64,000 nucleotides of DNA from Streptomyces marinisediminis (GCF_026262575.1 NZ_JAPKFL010000029.1:1-64000); one strand, 5' to 3'. Shown: positions 26,627 to 35,348, numbered from the stretch's first letter. Numbers and translations are program-made. Notes: a model not told the origin generated them from the letters alone.

Positions 26627-27256
26627 ATGCACAGACTCCTCACAGCCGGCCTGACCTGCGCTGTTTCCGCGCTGCTCGCCGTCGGTGCCGGCGTGGGCGC
26701 CGTGAGCGTGCTGAACGCCACGCCGGAGCAGCCCAACGTGCCGCTGGTGCACTTCCCCGACCATGAGCCGCAGGCGTCCGGCACGCCGTCACCCACCGCG
26801 ACGGAGGCGGACGCCGAACCCTCGCCGCCGCCCGGCGAGGCCGGGAGCGGGGACGCCGAAGACGGCCCGGGCGCCGTCGCGGCTCCGCCCCCGGGGCCGG
26901 CCGCCGCGGCCCCCGCCCCCGCACCCGGGGCGGCCGAGGGCGGCACGCGGGCCGAGGGCGACGGCGACCGTGCGGCGGCTCCGCCCGCCTCCGCCGACCG
27001 TCCGGCCCCGTCCGCCGGACCCGGCGACGGGCCCGGCGCGGGACGCGGCGAGGAGCGCGGCCCCGGCTCCGGCGAAGAGCGCGGCGAGGGCGCGGGCGGC
27101 GGCGCGGACGACGAAGGCCGTCCGGGCGAAGGGCCCGCCGACCAGGACGACGGCGCGGCGGGCGGCGGCGACGACGTGCCCGGTCCCGTGGAGCTGATCG
27201 TCCACAGCCTGCTCGGCCCGGTCCTCACCCTCCTGGACGGCGGCGGGCGGACGTGA
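26627..27256 (+). CDS. Small secreted Gly/Pro/Asp-Glu-rich protein
   Basis: The 209-residue product has a signal-peptide-like N-terminus (MHRLLTAGLTCAVSALLAVG). Next comes a short conserved-looking segment (PNVPLVHFPDHEPQ), then about 130 residues of low-complexity Gly, Pro, Ala, Asp and Glu. The end is a hydrophobic amphipathic tail, VELIVHSLLGPVLTLLDGGG. I prefer the ATG at 26627 because GAGAGAGG lies upstream; an in-frame ATG at 26606 has no ribosome binding site. The stop overlaps the PucR regulator start (GTGA), implying coupled translation. A TTGACA at 26531-26536 could be a -35 element, without a good -10. Function unknown. Confidence 0.7.
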   Translation: MHRLLTAGLTCAVSALLAVGAGVGAVSVLNATPEQPNVPLVHFPDHEPQASGTPSPTATEADAEPSPPPGEAGSGDAEDGPGAVAAPPPGPAAAAPAPAPGAAEGGTRAEGDGDRAAAPPASADRPAPSAGPGDGPGAGRGEERGPGSGEERGEGAGGGADDEGRPGEGPADQDDGAAGGGDDVPGPVELIVHSLLGPVLTLLDGGGRT

Positions 27257-28467
27257 CGGCCACGGTGCGGTCGGCCTGGAGCGCGGTCCCGGCCGGGCAG
27301 GTGTCGGCCTTCACCCGGCAAACGCGGGCCGCCATCCCGGGGCTGGCCGGGGACATCCTGCGCGAGATCCGCCGGGCGTACCCGGACCTGCCCGTCGTGC
27401 TGGACGAGTCCTCGGGCGAGCCGATGTCGCTCATCGGCATCCGCCGCGCCCTGGAGCACTTCGTCGAGCACCTGGCCACCGGCCTGGGTGCCCCGCACGC
27501 CCACCTCGCCGTCTTCCAGGAGTTCGGCCGGGGTGAGCTGCTGGGCGGCCGCAGCCTCGACTCGCTCCAGGCGATCTACCGGCTGGGCGTGCGGCTGGCC
27601 TGGCGGCGCATGGCCGAGATCGGCCAGCAGACCGAGATCCCGGCCCCGGCGATGTACGAGCTGGCCGAGTCCGGCTTCCAGTACCTCGACGGCCTGGTCG
27701 CCGAGTCCGTGCGCGGGTACGCGGAGGCCGCCGCCCGGCAGGCGGGGGAGCGGCTGCGCCTGCAACGCCGCCTGCTGGACCTGCTGCTGGACGGCGAGGC
27801 GCACGACGGCCAGGTGGAGACGCTGCTCGCCGAGCGGGCCGCCCGCATCGGCTGGCCGGTGCCCCGGTCCGTCGCGGTGGCCGTCCTCGTCCCGCCCGCC
27901 CGCGAGGCCGTGCCCCCGGCCGTGGGGCCCGAGGTGCTGCTCGACATGGAGCGCGAGCAGCCGATCATGGTCGTCCCCGAGCCGGACGCCGCGGGGCGCG
28001 GCGAGCTCCTGCGCCGGGCCACGGCCGGCTGGTCCGGCGCGATCGGCCCCCCGGTGGGCCTGGCCGACGCGGCCAAGTCCCTGCGCTGGGCGCAGTCGGC
28101 GGTGGCGCTGATGGAGCGCGGCCTGCTGCCCTCGGGCGGCCTGCTGGAGTGCACCGAGCACACCGAGGCGCTGGTGCTGCTGCCGCCCGAGGAACTCATC
28201 GACGACCTCGGCCGCCGGCTCCTCGCGCCGCTGTCCGAGTGCGGGCCCACCCACGCCCGGCGGCTGGCCGAGACCCTGCTGGCCTGGCTGGAGACCCGGG
28301 GCGGGGCCCCGGAGGTGGCCGCGCGCCTGGGCGTGCACCCGCAGACGGTGCGCTACCGGCTGCGTCAGATCCGCGAGATGTGGGGCGAGACCGTCGACGA
28401 CCCGGACCAGCGGTTCGCGCTGGAGCTGGTGCTGCGCGCGCGTCGCCTGCGCGGCGACCTGACGTGA
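27253..28467 (+). CDS. PucR-family transcriptional regulator (HTH_30)
   Basis: The 404-residue product ends with the PucR-type helix-turn-helix VAARLGVHPQTVRYRLRQIR (about 355-374). Its N-terminal 200 residues form the helical sensor region typical of actinobacterial PucR/CdaR-like regulators (RRALEHFVEHLATGLGAPHA, ELAESGFQYLDGLVAE). It is similar in size and layout to FasR about 10 kb away, so the two are paralogues. It is translated from a GTG that overlaps the stop of the secreted-protein gene, an unusual pairing. Its target is not known. Confidence 0.88.
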   Translation: MTATVRSAWSAVPAGQVSAFTRQTRAAIPGLAGDILREIRRAYPDLPVVLDESSGEPMSLIGIRRALEHFVEHLATGLGAPHAHLAVFQEFGRGELLGGRSLDSLQAIYRLGVRLAWRRMAEIGQQTEIPAPAMYELAESGFQYLDGLVAESVRGYAEAAARQAGERLRLQRRLLDLLLDGEAHDGQVETLLAERAARIGWPVPRSVAVAVLVPPAREAVPPAVGPEVLLDMEREQPIMVVPEPDAAGRGELLRRATAGWSGAIGPPVGLADAAKSLRWAQSAVALMERGLLPSGGLLECTEHTEALVLLPPEELIDDLGRRLLAPLSECGPTHARRLAETLLAWLETRGGAPEVAARLGVHPQTVRYRLRQIREMWGETVDDPDQRFALELVLRARRLRGDLT

Positions 28468-28513
28468 GCCGCCGCCCGGTGCTCCGCTCACGCGGGGGCC
28501 GCCGGGCGCCTCC

Positions 28514-28966
28514 CTACCCCGGGGGCCGCGGGGCGTCGTCCACCATGCGGTGCAGCAGGTCCCGCAGCACGCGCCGCTCCCGCTCGGGCAGCCGGCCCAG
28601 CGGCTCCCGGGCGAAGTCGCCGAGGGACTCGCGCAGTTCGGTGGCCGTGCGCAGGCCCTCCGGCGTCGCCGCCGCCAGCTTCACCCGGCGGTCGGCCTCG
28701 TCCGCGCGGCGCTCGACCAGGCCGCGGGCCGCCAGCCGGTCCACGATCCCGGTCACGTTGGACGGCTCGCACTTCAGCCGGTCGGCCAGCCGACGCATCG
28801 GCATCGGCCCGTAGGCCAGCAGCGCGAGCACCCGCGCCTGGGCGCCGGTGAGCGCGTAGTCGGCGGCGGCGCGGTCGTAGTCGTCGTGGTACCGGCGCAC
28901 GACCTCGCCCAGCAGCTCGACCACCTCGCACGTCAGCGCGTCGGGCGGCGGCGTTCGGCGTGTCAT
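28514..28966 (-). CDS. MarR-family transcriptional regulator
   Basis: The 150-residue product has a winged HTH (MRRLADRLKCEPSNVTGIVD at about 57-76, then GLVERRADEADRRVKLAATP-like wing). It lacks the N-terminal reactive-cysteine motif of OhrR. It is divergent from the oxidoreductase gene and shares a 106-bp intergenic region containing a 9-bp dyad, so it likely represses both itself and the oxidoreductase. TATGCT lies 6 nt before the ATG at 28966, which fits a leaderless transcript. Confidence 0.9.
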   Translation of the reverse strand: MTRRTPPPDALTCEVVELLGEVVRRYHDDYDRAAADYALTGAQARVLALLAYGPMPMRRLADRLKCEPSNVTGIVDRLAARGLVERRADEADRRVKLAAATPEGLRTATELRESLGDFAREPLGRLPERERRVLRDLLHRMVDDAPRPPG

Positions 28967-28972
28967 GCCAGC

Positions 28973-29040
28973 AGCATAGCGATTTACTTGACAAGGTGAA
29001 ATATGCAGGTGCAGTGTTGTTTTAGTTCATGAAGTAAATC
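28973..29040. promoter_or_regulatory. Divergent promoter region with a 9-bp dyad (likely MarR operator)
   Basis: GATTTACTT at 28981-28989 is exactly repeated in inverted orientation as AAGTAAATC at 29032-29040. The interval is AT-rich compared with its surroundings. TTGACA at 28988-28993 is a good plus-strand -35, with TGCAGT 17 bp later as a weak -10. On the minus strand, TATGCT (28978-28973) is the -10 for the marR gene. The dyad arms overlap these elements, as expected for repression. Confidence 0.6.
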
Positions 29041-29072
29041 TTTCGCGGACCCGCACCTCCCGAGGAGCTGAG

Positions 29073-30089
29073 ATGAGCCTGCCCACCACCGGTCGCGCCT
29101 GGCACCTGACCGCCCGCCCGGACGGCTGGCCGACGCCGGACGACTTCGCGCTGCGCGAGGAGCCCGTCCGGGCGCCCGGTGCCGGCCAGGTCCTGGTGCG
29201 CAACCTGGCGCTGTCCGTGGACCCCTACATGCGGGGCCGGATGAACGACGTCAAGTCCTACGTCCCGCCCTTCCGGCTCGACCGGCCGATGGACGGCGCG
29301 GCCGTCGGCGTCGTGGTCGCCTCCGAGGCCGAGGGCCTGGCCCCCGGTGACCACGTGCTGCACTCCCTCGGCTGGCGCGAGTACGCCACGCTCGACGCGC
29401 GGCACGCCGAGAAGGTCTCCGCCGACCTCGCCCCGCTCACCACCTACCTCGGCGTCCTCGGCATGCCGGGCCTGACCGCCTACGCCGGGCTGCTGGAGGT
29501 GGCCTCCTTCCGCGAGGGCGACGCCGTCTTCGTCTCCGGCGCGGCCGGCGCCGTGGGCAGCCAGGTGGGCCAGATCGCCCGCCTCAAGGGCGCCTCCCGG
29601 GTCATCGGCAGCGCGGGCTCGGCGGAGAAGGTCAAGCTGCTCACCGAGAAGTACGGCTTCGACGCCGCCTTCAACTACAAGGACGGCCCCGTCGCCGAGC
29701 AGCTCGCCGCCGCCGCACCCGACGGCATCGACGTCTACTTCGACAACGTCGGCGGGGACCACCTGGAGGCCGCCCTCGGCCGGCTCAACGTGCACGGCCG
29801 CGTCACCCTGTGCGGCATGATCTCCGGCTACAACGACAGCTGGCCCGCGCCCGGGCCCGCCAACCTCATGCTGGCCATCGGCAAGCGGCTGCGCCTGCAG
29901 GGCATGCTCGTGGGCGACCACGACGCGCTCAAGCCGCAGTTCGTGCGGGAGACCGCCGCCTGGATCGCCTCCGGCGAGCTGATCTACCAGGAGACCGTCG
30001 CCGACGGCATCGAGAACGCCGTGAACGCCTTCCTCGGCATGCTGCGCGGCGGCAACACCGGCAAGATGATCGTCCGTCTCGCGGACTGA
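29073..30089 (+). CDS. NADP-dependent oxidoreductase, zinc-independent MDR family
   Basis: The 338-residue product belongs to the leukotriene B4 12-hydroxydehydrogenase/CurA-like branch. It has NLALSVDPYMRGRM, GMPGLTAYAGLLEVASFREG, the nucleotide site VFVSGAAGAVGSQVGQIARL and YFDNVGGDHLEAAL. It lacks the structural zinc cysteines. It should reduce alpha,beta-unsaturated carbonyls or quinones with NADPH. GAGGAGCTGAG precedes the ATG. It is divergent from marR and 94 bp upstream of ohr, so the pair may respond together to electrophile or peroxide stress. Confidence 0.93.
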   Translation: MSLPTTGRAWHLTARPDGWPTPDDFALREEPVRAPGAGQVLVRNLALSVDPYMRGRMNDVKSYVPPFRLDRPMDGAAVGVVVASEAEGLAPGDHVLHSLGWREYATLDARHAEKVSADLAPLTTYLGVLGMPGLTAYAGLLEVASFREGDAVFVSGAAGAVGSQVGQIARLKGASRVIGSAGSAEKVKLLTEKYGFDAAFNYKDGPVAEQLAAAAPDGIDVYFDNVGGDHLEAALGRLNVHGRVTLCGMISGYNDSWPAPGPANLMLAIGKRLRLQGMLVGDHDALKPQFVRETAAWIASGELIYQETVADGIENAVNAFLGMLRGGNTGKMIVRLAD

Positions 30090-30183
30090 CGCCCCGCCCG
30101 GCCGCACGCGGCCCGTACACTCGTGCGCGCCGGAGGGTCGTGGGCGCGAGCCCCCGGTGCCGCTTCCAACCAGGAGGAACCGC

Positions 30184-30609
30184 ATGTCCATCCAGCCCGT
30201 CGACGTCCTGTACACCGCCGTGGCCACCGCGGAGAACGGCCGGGACGGCAAGGTCGCCAGCGACGACGGCCAGCTCGAGGTCGTCGTGAACCCGCCCAAG
30301 GAGATGGGCGGCAGCGGCGCGGGCACCAACCCGGAGCAGCTCTTCGCCGCCGGGTACAGCGCCTGCTTCCAGGGCGCCCTGGGCGTCGTCGCCCGCAAGG
30401 AGAACGCCGACGTCTCCGGGTCCACGGTGACCGCCGAGGTCGGCATCGGCAAGACCCCCGAGGGCGGCTTCGGCCTGAAGGTCGCCATCCGGGCCAGCAT
30501 CCCGAATCTCGACGAGGCCACCGCCAGGGCGCTCGTGGAGAAGGCGCACCAGGTGTGCCCCTACTCCAACGCCACCCGCGGCAACATCGAGGTCACGCTC
30601 TCCGTCTGA
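30184..30609 (+). CDS. ohr: Organic hydroperoxide resistance protein Ohr (OsmC superfamily)
   Basis: The 141-residue product has both redox cysteines of Ohr: C61 in AAGYSACFQGALGV and C125 in VCPYSNATRGN. The helper residues R20 and E51 are also present. Ohr reduces organic hydroperoxides using a lipoyl-type dithiol. The ATG follows CCAGGAGGAACCGC, and a stem-loop 55 bp after the stop ends the unit. No ohrR lies next to it; the nearby MarR lacks the OhrR cysteine signature, so control may come from that MarR or elsewhere. Confidence 0.95.
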   Translation: MSIQPVDVLYTAVATAENGRDGKVASDDGQLEVVVNPPKEMGGSGAGTNPEQLFAAGYSACFQGALGVVARKENADVSGSTVTAEVGIGKTPEGGFGLKVAIRASIPNLDEATARALVEKAHQVCPYSNATRGNIEVTLSV

Positions 30610-30663
30610 GTTCCGGCCGGGCCCGGGCCCGGCGGGACCGGCGGCCGTGACGCAGGCCCGACC

Positions 30664-30695
30664 GGAAGGCCGTCCGCTCGTGCGGGCGGCCTTCC
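30664..30695 (+). terminator. Hairpin terminator after ohr
   Basis: GGAAGGCCG pairs with CGGCCTTCC, followed by a T-G wobble and CCGC/GCGG, closing on a TCGT loop. The total stem is 14 bp. It lies 55 bp after the ohr stop codon. Confidence 0.85.
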
Positions 30696-30877
30696 GCCGT
30701 CTCCGGCGGGTGCGACCGAACGGTCCTTCACCGCGCGGCCCGTCACCCCGACCGGTGCCGGACGCGGACGCGCCCGGACGCGCCCGGACGCGGGCGAGCG
30801 CCGGGTGCGGTGCGGTCCGGGCGCGGGTGCGGCCCGCGCGCCGGTGTGCCCTGGGGCGGGGCCAGGCCGGGCGGCGG

Positions 30878-31774
30878 TCACGGCCGGAGCAGGACCCGGC
30901 CCAGTCGGCGCGGGTCGGCGCTGCGGGCCATGGCCTCCCCGAACTCCGTCAGCGGCACCACGCCGCTCACCAGCGCGCCCAGCTCCAGCCAGCCCGCGGC
31001 GAACAGGCCGATCACCTCCGTCCAGGCGGCGGCCGTGGGCGCGCCCGCGCCGGTGCGGACCGTCCGGCCGCCGACGCCCGCGAGCGCCCCGGCGGCGGGC
31101 GCCGCCCGCGGGGCGGCGCCGCGGGCCGTGGTGTCCACCACCAGGTCGTAGCGGCCCCGCAGGTTCCGGGCGCCCACCGGGTCGGTCGCGTCGTCGGCAC
31201 CGAGCGTCAGCGCGTACTCGGCGCGCCGCACCCGCGGGTCGATGGCCAGCAGCTCGCCCGGCGCGCACGCCGCCAGCAGCCGCAGGGCCAGCAGGCCGGT
31301 CGTGCCCGCACCCAGCACGGCGACGCGTTCGCCGGGGGCGGGGCGGCCGGAGTGTACGGCGGCGGCCGCCGAGGCGGCGGGCCCCAGCAGCGCGGCGGCG
31401 CGGGCGTCCACGGCGTCCGGCAGCGGGTGCGCCGCACCGGCCGCGACCGTGACCACGTCGGCGCACGCGCCCCCGCCCCCCGCCGCGCCACCCGCCACCG
31501 CGCGCCCCAGCAGCCGGGCCGGGACGCGCGAGCCGCACGCCTCCACCCTCCCCGACCACGCCTTGCCCGGGGTGAGCGGGTACGGGCGCAGCCCGTCGAC
31601 GTGGGTGCCCTCGAAGAGCGCGCGGTCCTCGGCGGACAGGGCGGCGGCCCGCACCGCGACCCGTACCTCGTGCGGCCCGGGGACGGCCGCGGGGCCGCGC
31701 ACCAGCCGGTGGCTACCGGGCCTGTCGAGTACGACGGCGCGCGCCGTGCGGGGGGCGGGGTCCACGGCGGCCAT
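30878..31774 (-). CDS. Alcohol dehydrogenase-like MDR protein
   Basis: The 298-residue product has a shortened GroES-like N-terminal domain (PGPHEVRVAVRAAALSAEDR) and a Rossmann domain with VAVLGAGTTGLLALRLLAAC. The family's catalytic zinc ligands (C/D-H-E cluster) are not evident, and the protein is about 40 residues shorter than typical MDR enzymes. It could be a zinc-free oxidoreductase of unknown substrate. It is convergent with ohr across a repeat-rich 250-bp gap. GC is very high even for this window. Confidence 0.78.
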   Translation of the reverse strand: MAAVDPAPRTARAVVLDRPGSHRLVRGPAAVPGPHEVRVAVRAAALSAEDRALFEGTHVDGLRPYPLTPGKAWSGRVEACGSRVPARLLGRAVAGGAAGGGGACADVVTVAAGAAHPLPDAVDARAAALLGPAASAAAAVHSGRPAPGERVAVLGAGTTGLLALRLLAACAPGELLAIDPRVRRAEYALTLGADDATDPVGARNLRGRYDLVVDTTARGAAPRAAPAAGALAGVGGRTVRTGAGAPTAAAWTEVIGLFAAGWLELGALVSGVVPLTEFGEAMARSADPRRLGRVLLRP

Positions 31775-31831
31775 TGTGCCGCCACGGCCGCCGGCGTCAC
31801 ATCGGGCCGACGGGTTCGCGCCATCCCGTCG

Positions 31832-32740
31832 TCAGGGCCGCTGAGCGCTCGTCACCTGATCGTGTGCCAGCTCGGCCAGCACCGCCTGCCCCCGCTCGCT
31901 CGGGTGGAACCAGTCGTACGTGCTCAGCTCGCGGGCGGTGAAGGCGTAGTCGTGCACGGCCCCGCCGTCGTGGCGGCACCGCTCGTCGGTCGCGCACACC
32001 TCACGCAGCGCCGTGTTGTACGCGTCCACGCGCTCGGCGACCAGCTCCCGCCGCTCGGTGGCCGCCGCGTCCGTGACGGCCGGGTCGCGCAGCATCGTCG
32101 GGCAGACGCCGAGCTGCCACACCCGGACCGCCGCCACGTTGTCCCGGCCGACCGACCACAGCCGCTCCAGGTCCGGCACGCTGGCGACGTACACCTGGCT
32201 GCCGGGGGACTCCTCGCGCAGCGTCCGCAGCGCCCGGGTGAAGTCGGCCCGGAACTCCGCGACCGGGGTCATCGCCGAGACCTCCGGGGCGCAGGCGTCG
32301 TTCGCGCCCACCAGGACGGTGACCAGCTCCGGCTCGTGCGCCGCCGCCCGCGCGGCCTGGCCCGGCAACTCGGCCATCGTGGCCCCGGCCACCGCGTAGT
32401 TCCAGGTGCGCCCGTCCCGCTCGTCCAGCAGCCGGTCGGCCAGGCTGTCCACCTCGGCCCGGGTTCCGGTGGCCCAGGACGCCTCGGGGCAGTCGGCCAG
32501 CAGGGAGCAGGTGTCGAAACCGGTGGTGATCGAGTCGCCCAGGGCGGCGATGCTGTCCGGGCTGGTGTCCCAGGCGGGGTCGGCGGAGGGCGGGGCGCTG
32601 TCGGCGGTGTAGGACGCGCGGGGGTCGGCCGGCTCCTCGCCGGAGGCGCCCGAGTCACCGCTGCACGCCGTGGCCGTGCACGCCAGGGCGAGCAGCGCCG
32701 TCAGCAGGGCCCGGCCCCGGTTCCGTCGACCACTGGCCAT
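31832..32740 (-). CDS. SGNH/GDSL-family hydrolase, probable lipoprotein
   Basis: The 302-residue product has a signal peptide with a lipobox-like TATAC|SGDSG. The SGNH motifs follow in order: IAALGDSITTGFD (catalytic Ser), a block I/II Gly region, VLVGANDAC (block III Asn) and DWFHPSERGQ (catalytic Asp and His). It should be an extracytoplasmic esterase or lipase. Several cysteines in the mature part may form disulfides. The ATG at 32740 follows GGGAGGAGCACGCG, which decides the start over longer upstream frames. Confidence 0.9.
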   Translation of the reverse strand: MASGRRNRGRALLTALLALACTATACSGDSGASGEEPADPRASYTADSAPPSADPAWDTSPDSIAALGDSITTGFDTCSLLADCPEASWATGTRAEVDSLADRLLDERDGRTWNYAVAGATMAELPGQAARAAAHEPELVTVLVGANDACAPEVSAMTPVAEFRADFTRALRTLREESPGSQVYVASVPDLERLWSVGRDNVAAVRVWQLGVCPTMLRDPAVTDAAATERRELVAERVDAYNTALREVCATDERCRHDGGAVHDYAFTARELSTYDWFHPSERGQAVLAELAHDQVTSAQRP

Positions 32741-32917
32741 CGCGTGCTCCTCCCTCACCCGCCGGCGGGCGCCGGTCATCTGATCCGACGGTACGGGACG
32801 CGCGCCCGCCCCGACGCCCCCGCCGGGCGGACCCGGACCCGCGGTGGGCCGTTCGGGAGCGGGCGGCGACACTTACGGCACGTCATATGACGACCGTTTT
32901 GAGGAGAATGACCGCGA

Positions 32918-32998
32918 ATGGTGTTTACTGTTCGTAACCCAGGAGCTGGTGGTCACGTTGGTGATGGGGAAGAATGTCAGGCGCCGGCCGGGCGCTGA
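32918..32998 (+). CDS. Possible 26-residue leader ORF upstream of the DUF3145 gene
   Basis: An ATG at 32918 opens a 26-codon frame (MVFTVRNPGAGGHVGDGEEC...) with GAGGAG 11 nt upstream, in a relatively AT-rich segment. It ends 70 bp before the DUF3145 start. The evidence is weak: no family is recognised and the spacing of the ribosome binding site is long. It may just be untranslated leader or promoter DNA. Confidence 0.2.
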   Translation: MVFTVRNPGAGGHVGDGEECQAPAGR

Positions 32999-33067
32999 TC
33001 CGCCTCCGGCCGGGAGCGACGCGAGGCCGTCGGCGGCGGCGTGCCTCGAACCGCACGGGAGGTCCCG

Positions 33068-33562
33068 GTGACGACACGTGGCGTTCTGTACGTGCACTCC
33101 GCGCCGAGCGCGCTGTGTCCGCACGTCGAGTGGGCCGTGGCGGGTGTGCTGGGGACCCGCGTCAGCCTCGACTGGATCAAGCAGCCCGCCTCGCCGGGCA
33201 CCTGGCGCGCGGAGCTGTCCTGGCAGGGCGCCCCCAGCACCGCCTCGAAGATCGCCTCCGCGCTCCGCGGCTGGCACCTGCTGCGCTTCGAGGTGACCGC
33301 GGAGCCGTGTGCCACCGCCGAGGGCGAGCGCTACAGCTCCACCCCGCGCCTGGGCATCTTCCACGCCGTCACCGGCATGCACGGTGACATCCTCATCCCC
33401 GAGGACCGGCTGCGCGCGGCGATGGACCGCGCCGCCCGCGGCGAGACGGAGCTCGCCGCCGAGGTCGAACGCCTGCTGGGCAAGGACTGGGACGACGAGC
33501 TGGAGCCCTTCCGCTACGCCGGCGAGGGCGCCCCCGTGCGCTGGCTGCACCAGGTCGTCTGA
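33068..33562 (+). CDS. DUF3145 domain-containing protein
   Basis: The 164-residue product starts TTRGVLYVHSAPSALCPHVE and includes LGTRVSLDWIKQP and LGKDWDDELEPFRYAGEGAP, which match DUF3145, an actinobacterial family without an assigned function. It has no membrane segment. The GTG at 33068 follows GGGAGGTCCCG. Its position next to the fab cluster, convergent with fabF and separated by a strong terminator, is the usual Streptomyces arrangement as I recall it. Confidence 0.92.
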   Translation: MTTRGVLYVHSAPSALCPHVEWAVAGVLGTRVSLDWIKQPASPGTWRAELSWQGAPSTASKIASALRGWHLLRFEVTAEPCATAEGERYSSTPRLGIFHAVTGMHGDILIPEDRLRAAMDRAARGETELAAEVERLLGKDWDDELEPFRYAGEGAPVRWLHQVV

Positions 33563-33592
33563 GCGCGCCCCTGCCGCCCGGGCGGGTCCGGG

Positions 33593-33639
33593 CACGGCGA
33601 AGGCCGCACCGCGCCGGGCGGGGTGCGGCCTTCGCCGTG
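33593..33639. terminator. 18-bp perfect hairpin between DUF3145 gene and fabF
   Basis: Bases 33593-33610 (CACGGCGAAGGCCGCACC) pair exactly with 33622-33639 around an 11-nt loop. The hairpin lies 30 bp after the DUF3145 stop and 37 bp beyond the fabF stop on the other strand, so it can terminate both convergent units. Confidence 0.9.
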
Positions 33640-33676
33640 TGAGCACCGGTCCGCCGGGCGGGCCGGTGCGCGGCCC

Positions 33677-34942
33677 TCACACGGAGCGGAACGCCAGGAC
33701 GACGTTGTGGCCGCCGAAGCCGAACGAGTTGTTGACCGCCGCGATTGTGCCCTCCGGCAGCGTCCGCGCCGCGTCGCGCACGACGTCGGCGTCCACCTCC
33801 GGGTCCAGGTCGTCGACGTTGACCGTCGGCGGGGCGAGCCGGTGGTGCAGCGCGAGCACGGTCGCCACCGTCTCGATGCCGCCCGCTCCGCCCAGCAGGT
33901 GGCCGGTCATCGACTTCGTCGCCGAGATGGCCACGTGGTCCAGGTGGTCGCCGAGGACCTTGCGCAGCGCCTTCACCTCCGCCACGTCCCCCAGGGGCGT
34001 GGAGGTGGCGTGCGCGTTGAGGTGCACGACCTGCTCCGCCTTGGTGTCCGTGGTGTCCAGCAGGTGCTGGAGCGCGGCGGAGATGCCGCGGCCGGTGGGC
34101 TCCGGCTGCGCGATGTGGTGGCTGTCGGCGGACAGCCCCTGGCCCAGCGCCTCGCAGTACACGCGGGCCCCGCGCCGCTGGGCGTGCTCGGCGGACTCCA
34201 GCACGACCACGCCCGCGCCCTCGCCGAGCACGAACCCGTCGCGCGCGGTGTCGTAGGGGCGCGACGCCCGCTCGGGGGCGTCGTTGTTCTTCGACATCGC
34301 CATCATGTTGGCGAACGCCACCACCGGCAGCGGGTGGATGGCCGCCTCGGTGCCGCCCGCCACCACGACGTCCGCCCGGCCGGAGCGGATCATCTCGATG
34401 GCGTAGCCGATCGCCTCGGCGCCCGAGGCGCAGGCGCTGACCGGCGTGTGCACGCCCGCCTGCGCGTTGACCTCCAGGCCCACGTTGGCCGACGGGCTGT
34501 TGGGCATGAGCATCGGCACGGTGTGCGGGGAGACGCGGCGGACGCCCTTCTCCTTGAGCACGTCGTACTGGTCCAGCAGGGTGGTGACGCCGCCGATGCC
34601 GGAGGCGATCACGGTGCCCAGCCGGGCCGGGTCCAGGCCGGTGTCCGGTTCGCCCGCGGCGCCGGGGAAACCGGCGTCCGCCCACGCCTCACGGGCCGCG
34701 ATCAGCGCGAACTGCGCCGAGCGGTCCATCTTGCGGGCCTGCGGACGGGGCAGGACCTCACCAGGCTCCACCGCCACGCGGGCGGCGATGCGGACGGGCA
34801 GCTCGGCCGCCCAGTCCTCCGTCAGTGCCGCGATGCCCGACCGGCCGGCGGCCAGGGCCTCCCACGTCGATGCGCTGTCGCCACCCAGCGGTGTGGTTGC
34901 GCCGATACCGGTGACGACCACGGTGCGGTTGGTCGCGTTCAC
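33677..34942 (-). CDS. fabF: Beta-ketoacyl-ACP synthase II FabF
   Basis: The 421-residue product has the KAS catalytic triad C171 (VSACASGAEA), H311 (NAHATSTPLGD) and H348 (KSMTGHLLGGAG), plus the closing NSFGFGGHN loop. It elongates acyl-ACP by condensing it with malonyl-ACP in type II fatty acid synthesis. It is the last gene of fasR-fabD-fabH-acpP-fabF. An 81-bp gap separates it from acpP, with no terminator seen, so it is likely co-transcribed. Confidence 0.96.
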   Translation of the reverse strand: MNATNRTVVVTGIGATTPLGGDSASTWEALAAGRSGIAALTEDWAAELPVRIAARVAVEPGEVLPRPQARKMDRSAQFALIAAREAWADAGFPGAAGEPDTGLDPARLGTVIASGIGGVTTLLDQYDVLKEKGVRRVSPHTVPMLMPNSPSANVGLEVNAQAGVHTPVSACASGAEAIGYAIEMIRSGRADVVVAGGTEAAIHPLPVVAFANMMAMSKNNDAPERASRPYDTARDGFVLGEGAGVVVLESAEHAQRRGARVYCEALGQGLSADSHHIAQPEPTGRGISAALQHLLDTTDTKAEQVVHLNAHATSTPLGDVAEVKALRKVLGDHLDHVAISATKSMTGHLLGGAGGIETVATVLALHHRLAPPTVNVDDLDPEVDADVVRDAARTLPEGTIAAVNNSFGFGGHNVVLAFRSV

Positions 34943-35023
34943 GGGATTCCTGTCTCCACGGGTTGAGGGGTGCGAGATGCCACCCGGGGGCCGGGTGGCG
35001 ACAGACGCATCGCCGAGCGGACG

Positions 35024-35272
35024 TCAGTCCTGGTGCTCGACGATGTACTTGACGGCGTCGCCGACGGTCTTGAGGTTCTTGACGTCGTCGTCCGGGATCT
35101 TCACGTCGAAGCGCTCCTCGGCGGCGACGACGACCTCGACCATGGACAGCGAGTCGACGTCGAGGTCGTCGGTGAAGGACTTGTCGAGCTGGACGTCCTC
35201 CTCGGGGATACCGGCGATCTCGTTGACGATCTCGGCGAGACCCTTGACGATCTCTTCCTGCGTGGCGGCCAT
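35024..35272 (-). CDS. acpP: Acyl carrier protein of primary fatty acid synthesis
   Basis: The 82-residue acidic product has the phosphopantetheine site DLDVDSLSMVEVV, with S41 as the attachment residue. It is about the standard ACP length. It carries acyl intermediates between FabD, FabH and FabF. The start ATG follows AGAAGGAGTG on the minus strand. It is flanked by fabH and fabF. Confidence 0.97.
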   Translation of the reverse strand: MAATQEEIVKGLAEIVNEIAGIPEEDVQLDKSFTDDLDVDSLSMVEVVVAAEERFDVKIPDDDVKNLKTVGDAVKYIVEHQD

Positions 35273-35348
35273 GTTGGCACTCCTTCTGATGTGTTGCCCT
35301 TGAGTGGGTTGCGGTGTGCACCGGCCGCGTGACCGGCTGCGGTACCGA

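Noticed and set aside
28514-28966. MarR regulator as OhrR for the nearby ohr gene
   Set aside because: The N-terminal reactive-cysteine motif of OhrR is absent, so only a generic MarR call is supported, although control of ohr is still possible.
30723-30830. GACGCGCCCG-type short repeats after ohr as a functional array
   Set aside because: The units are few and degenerate and fit the background of high-GC simple sequence in this gap.
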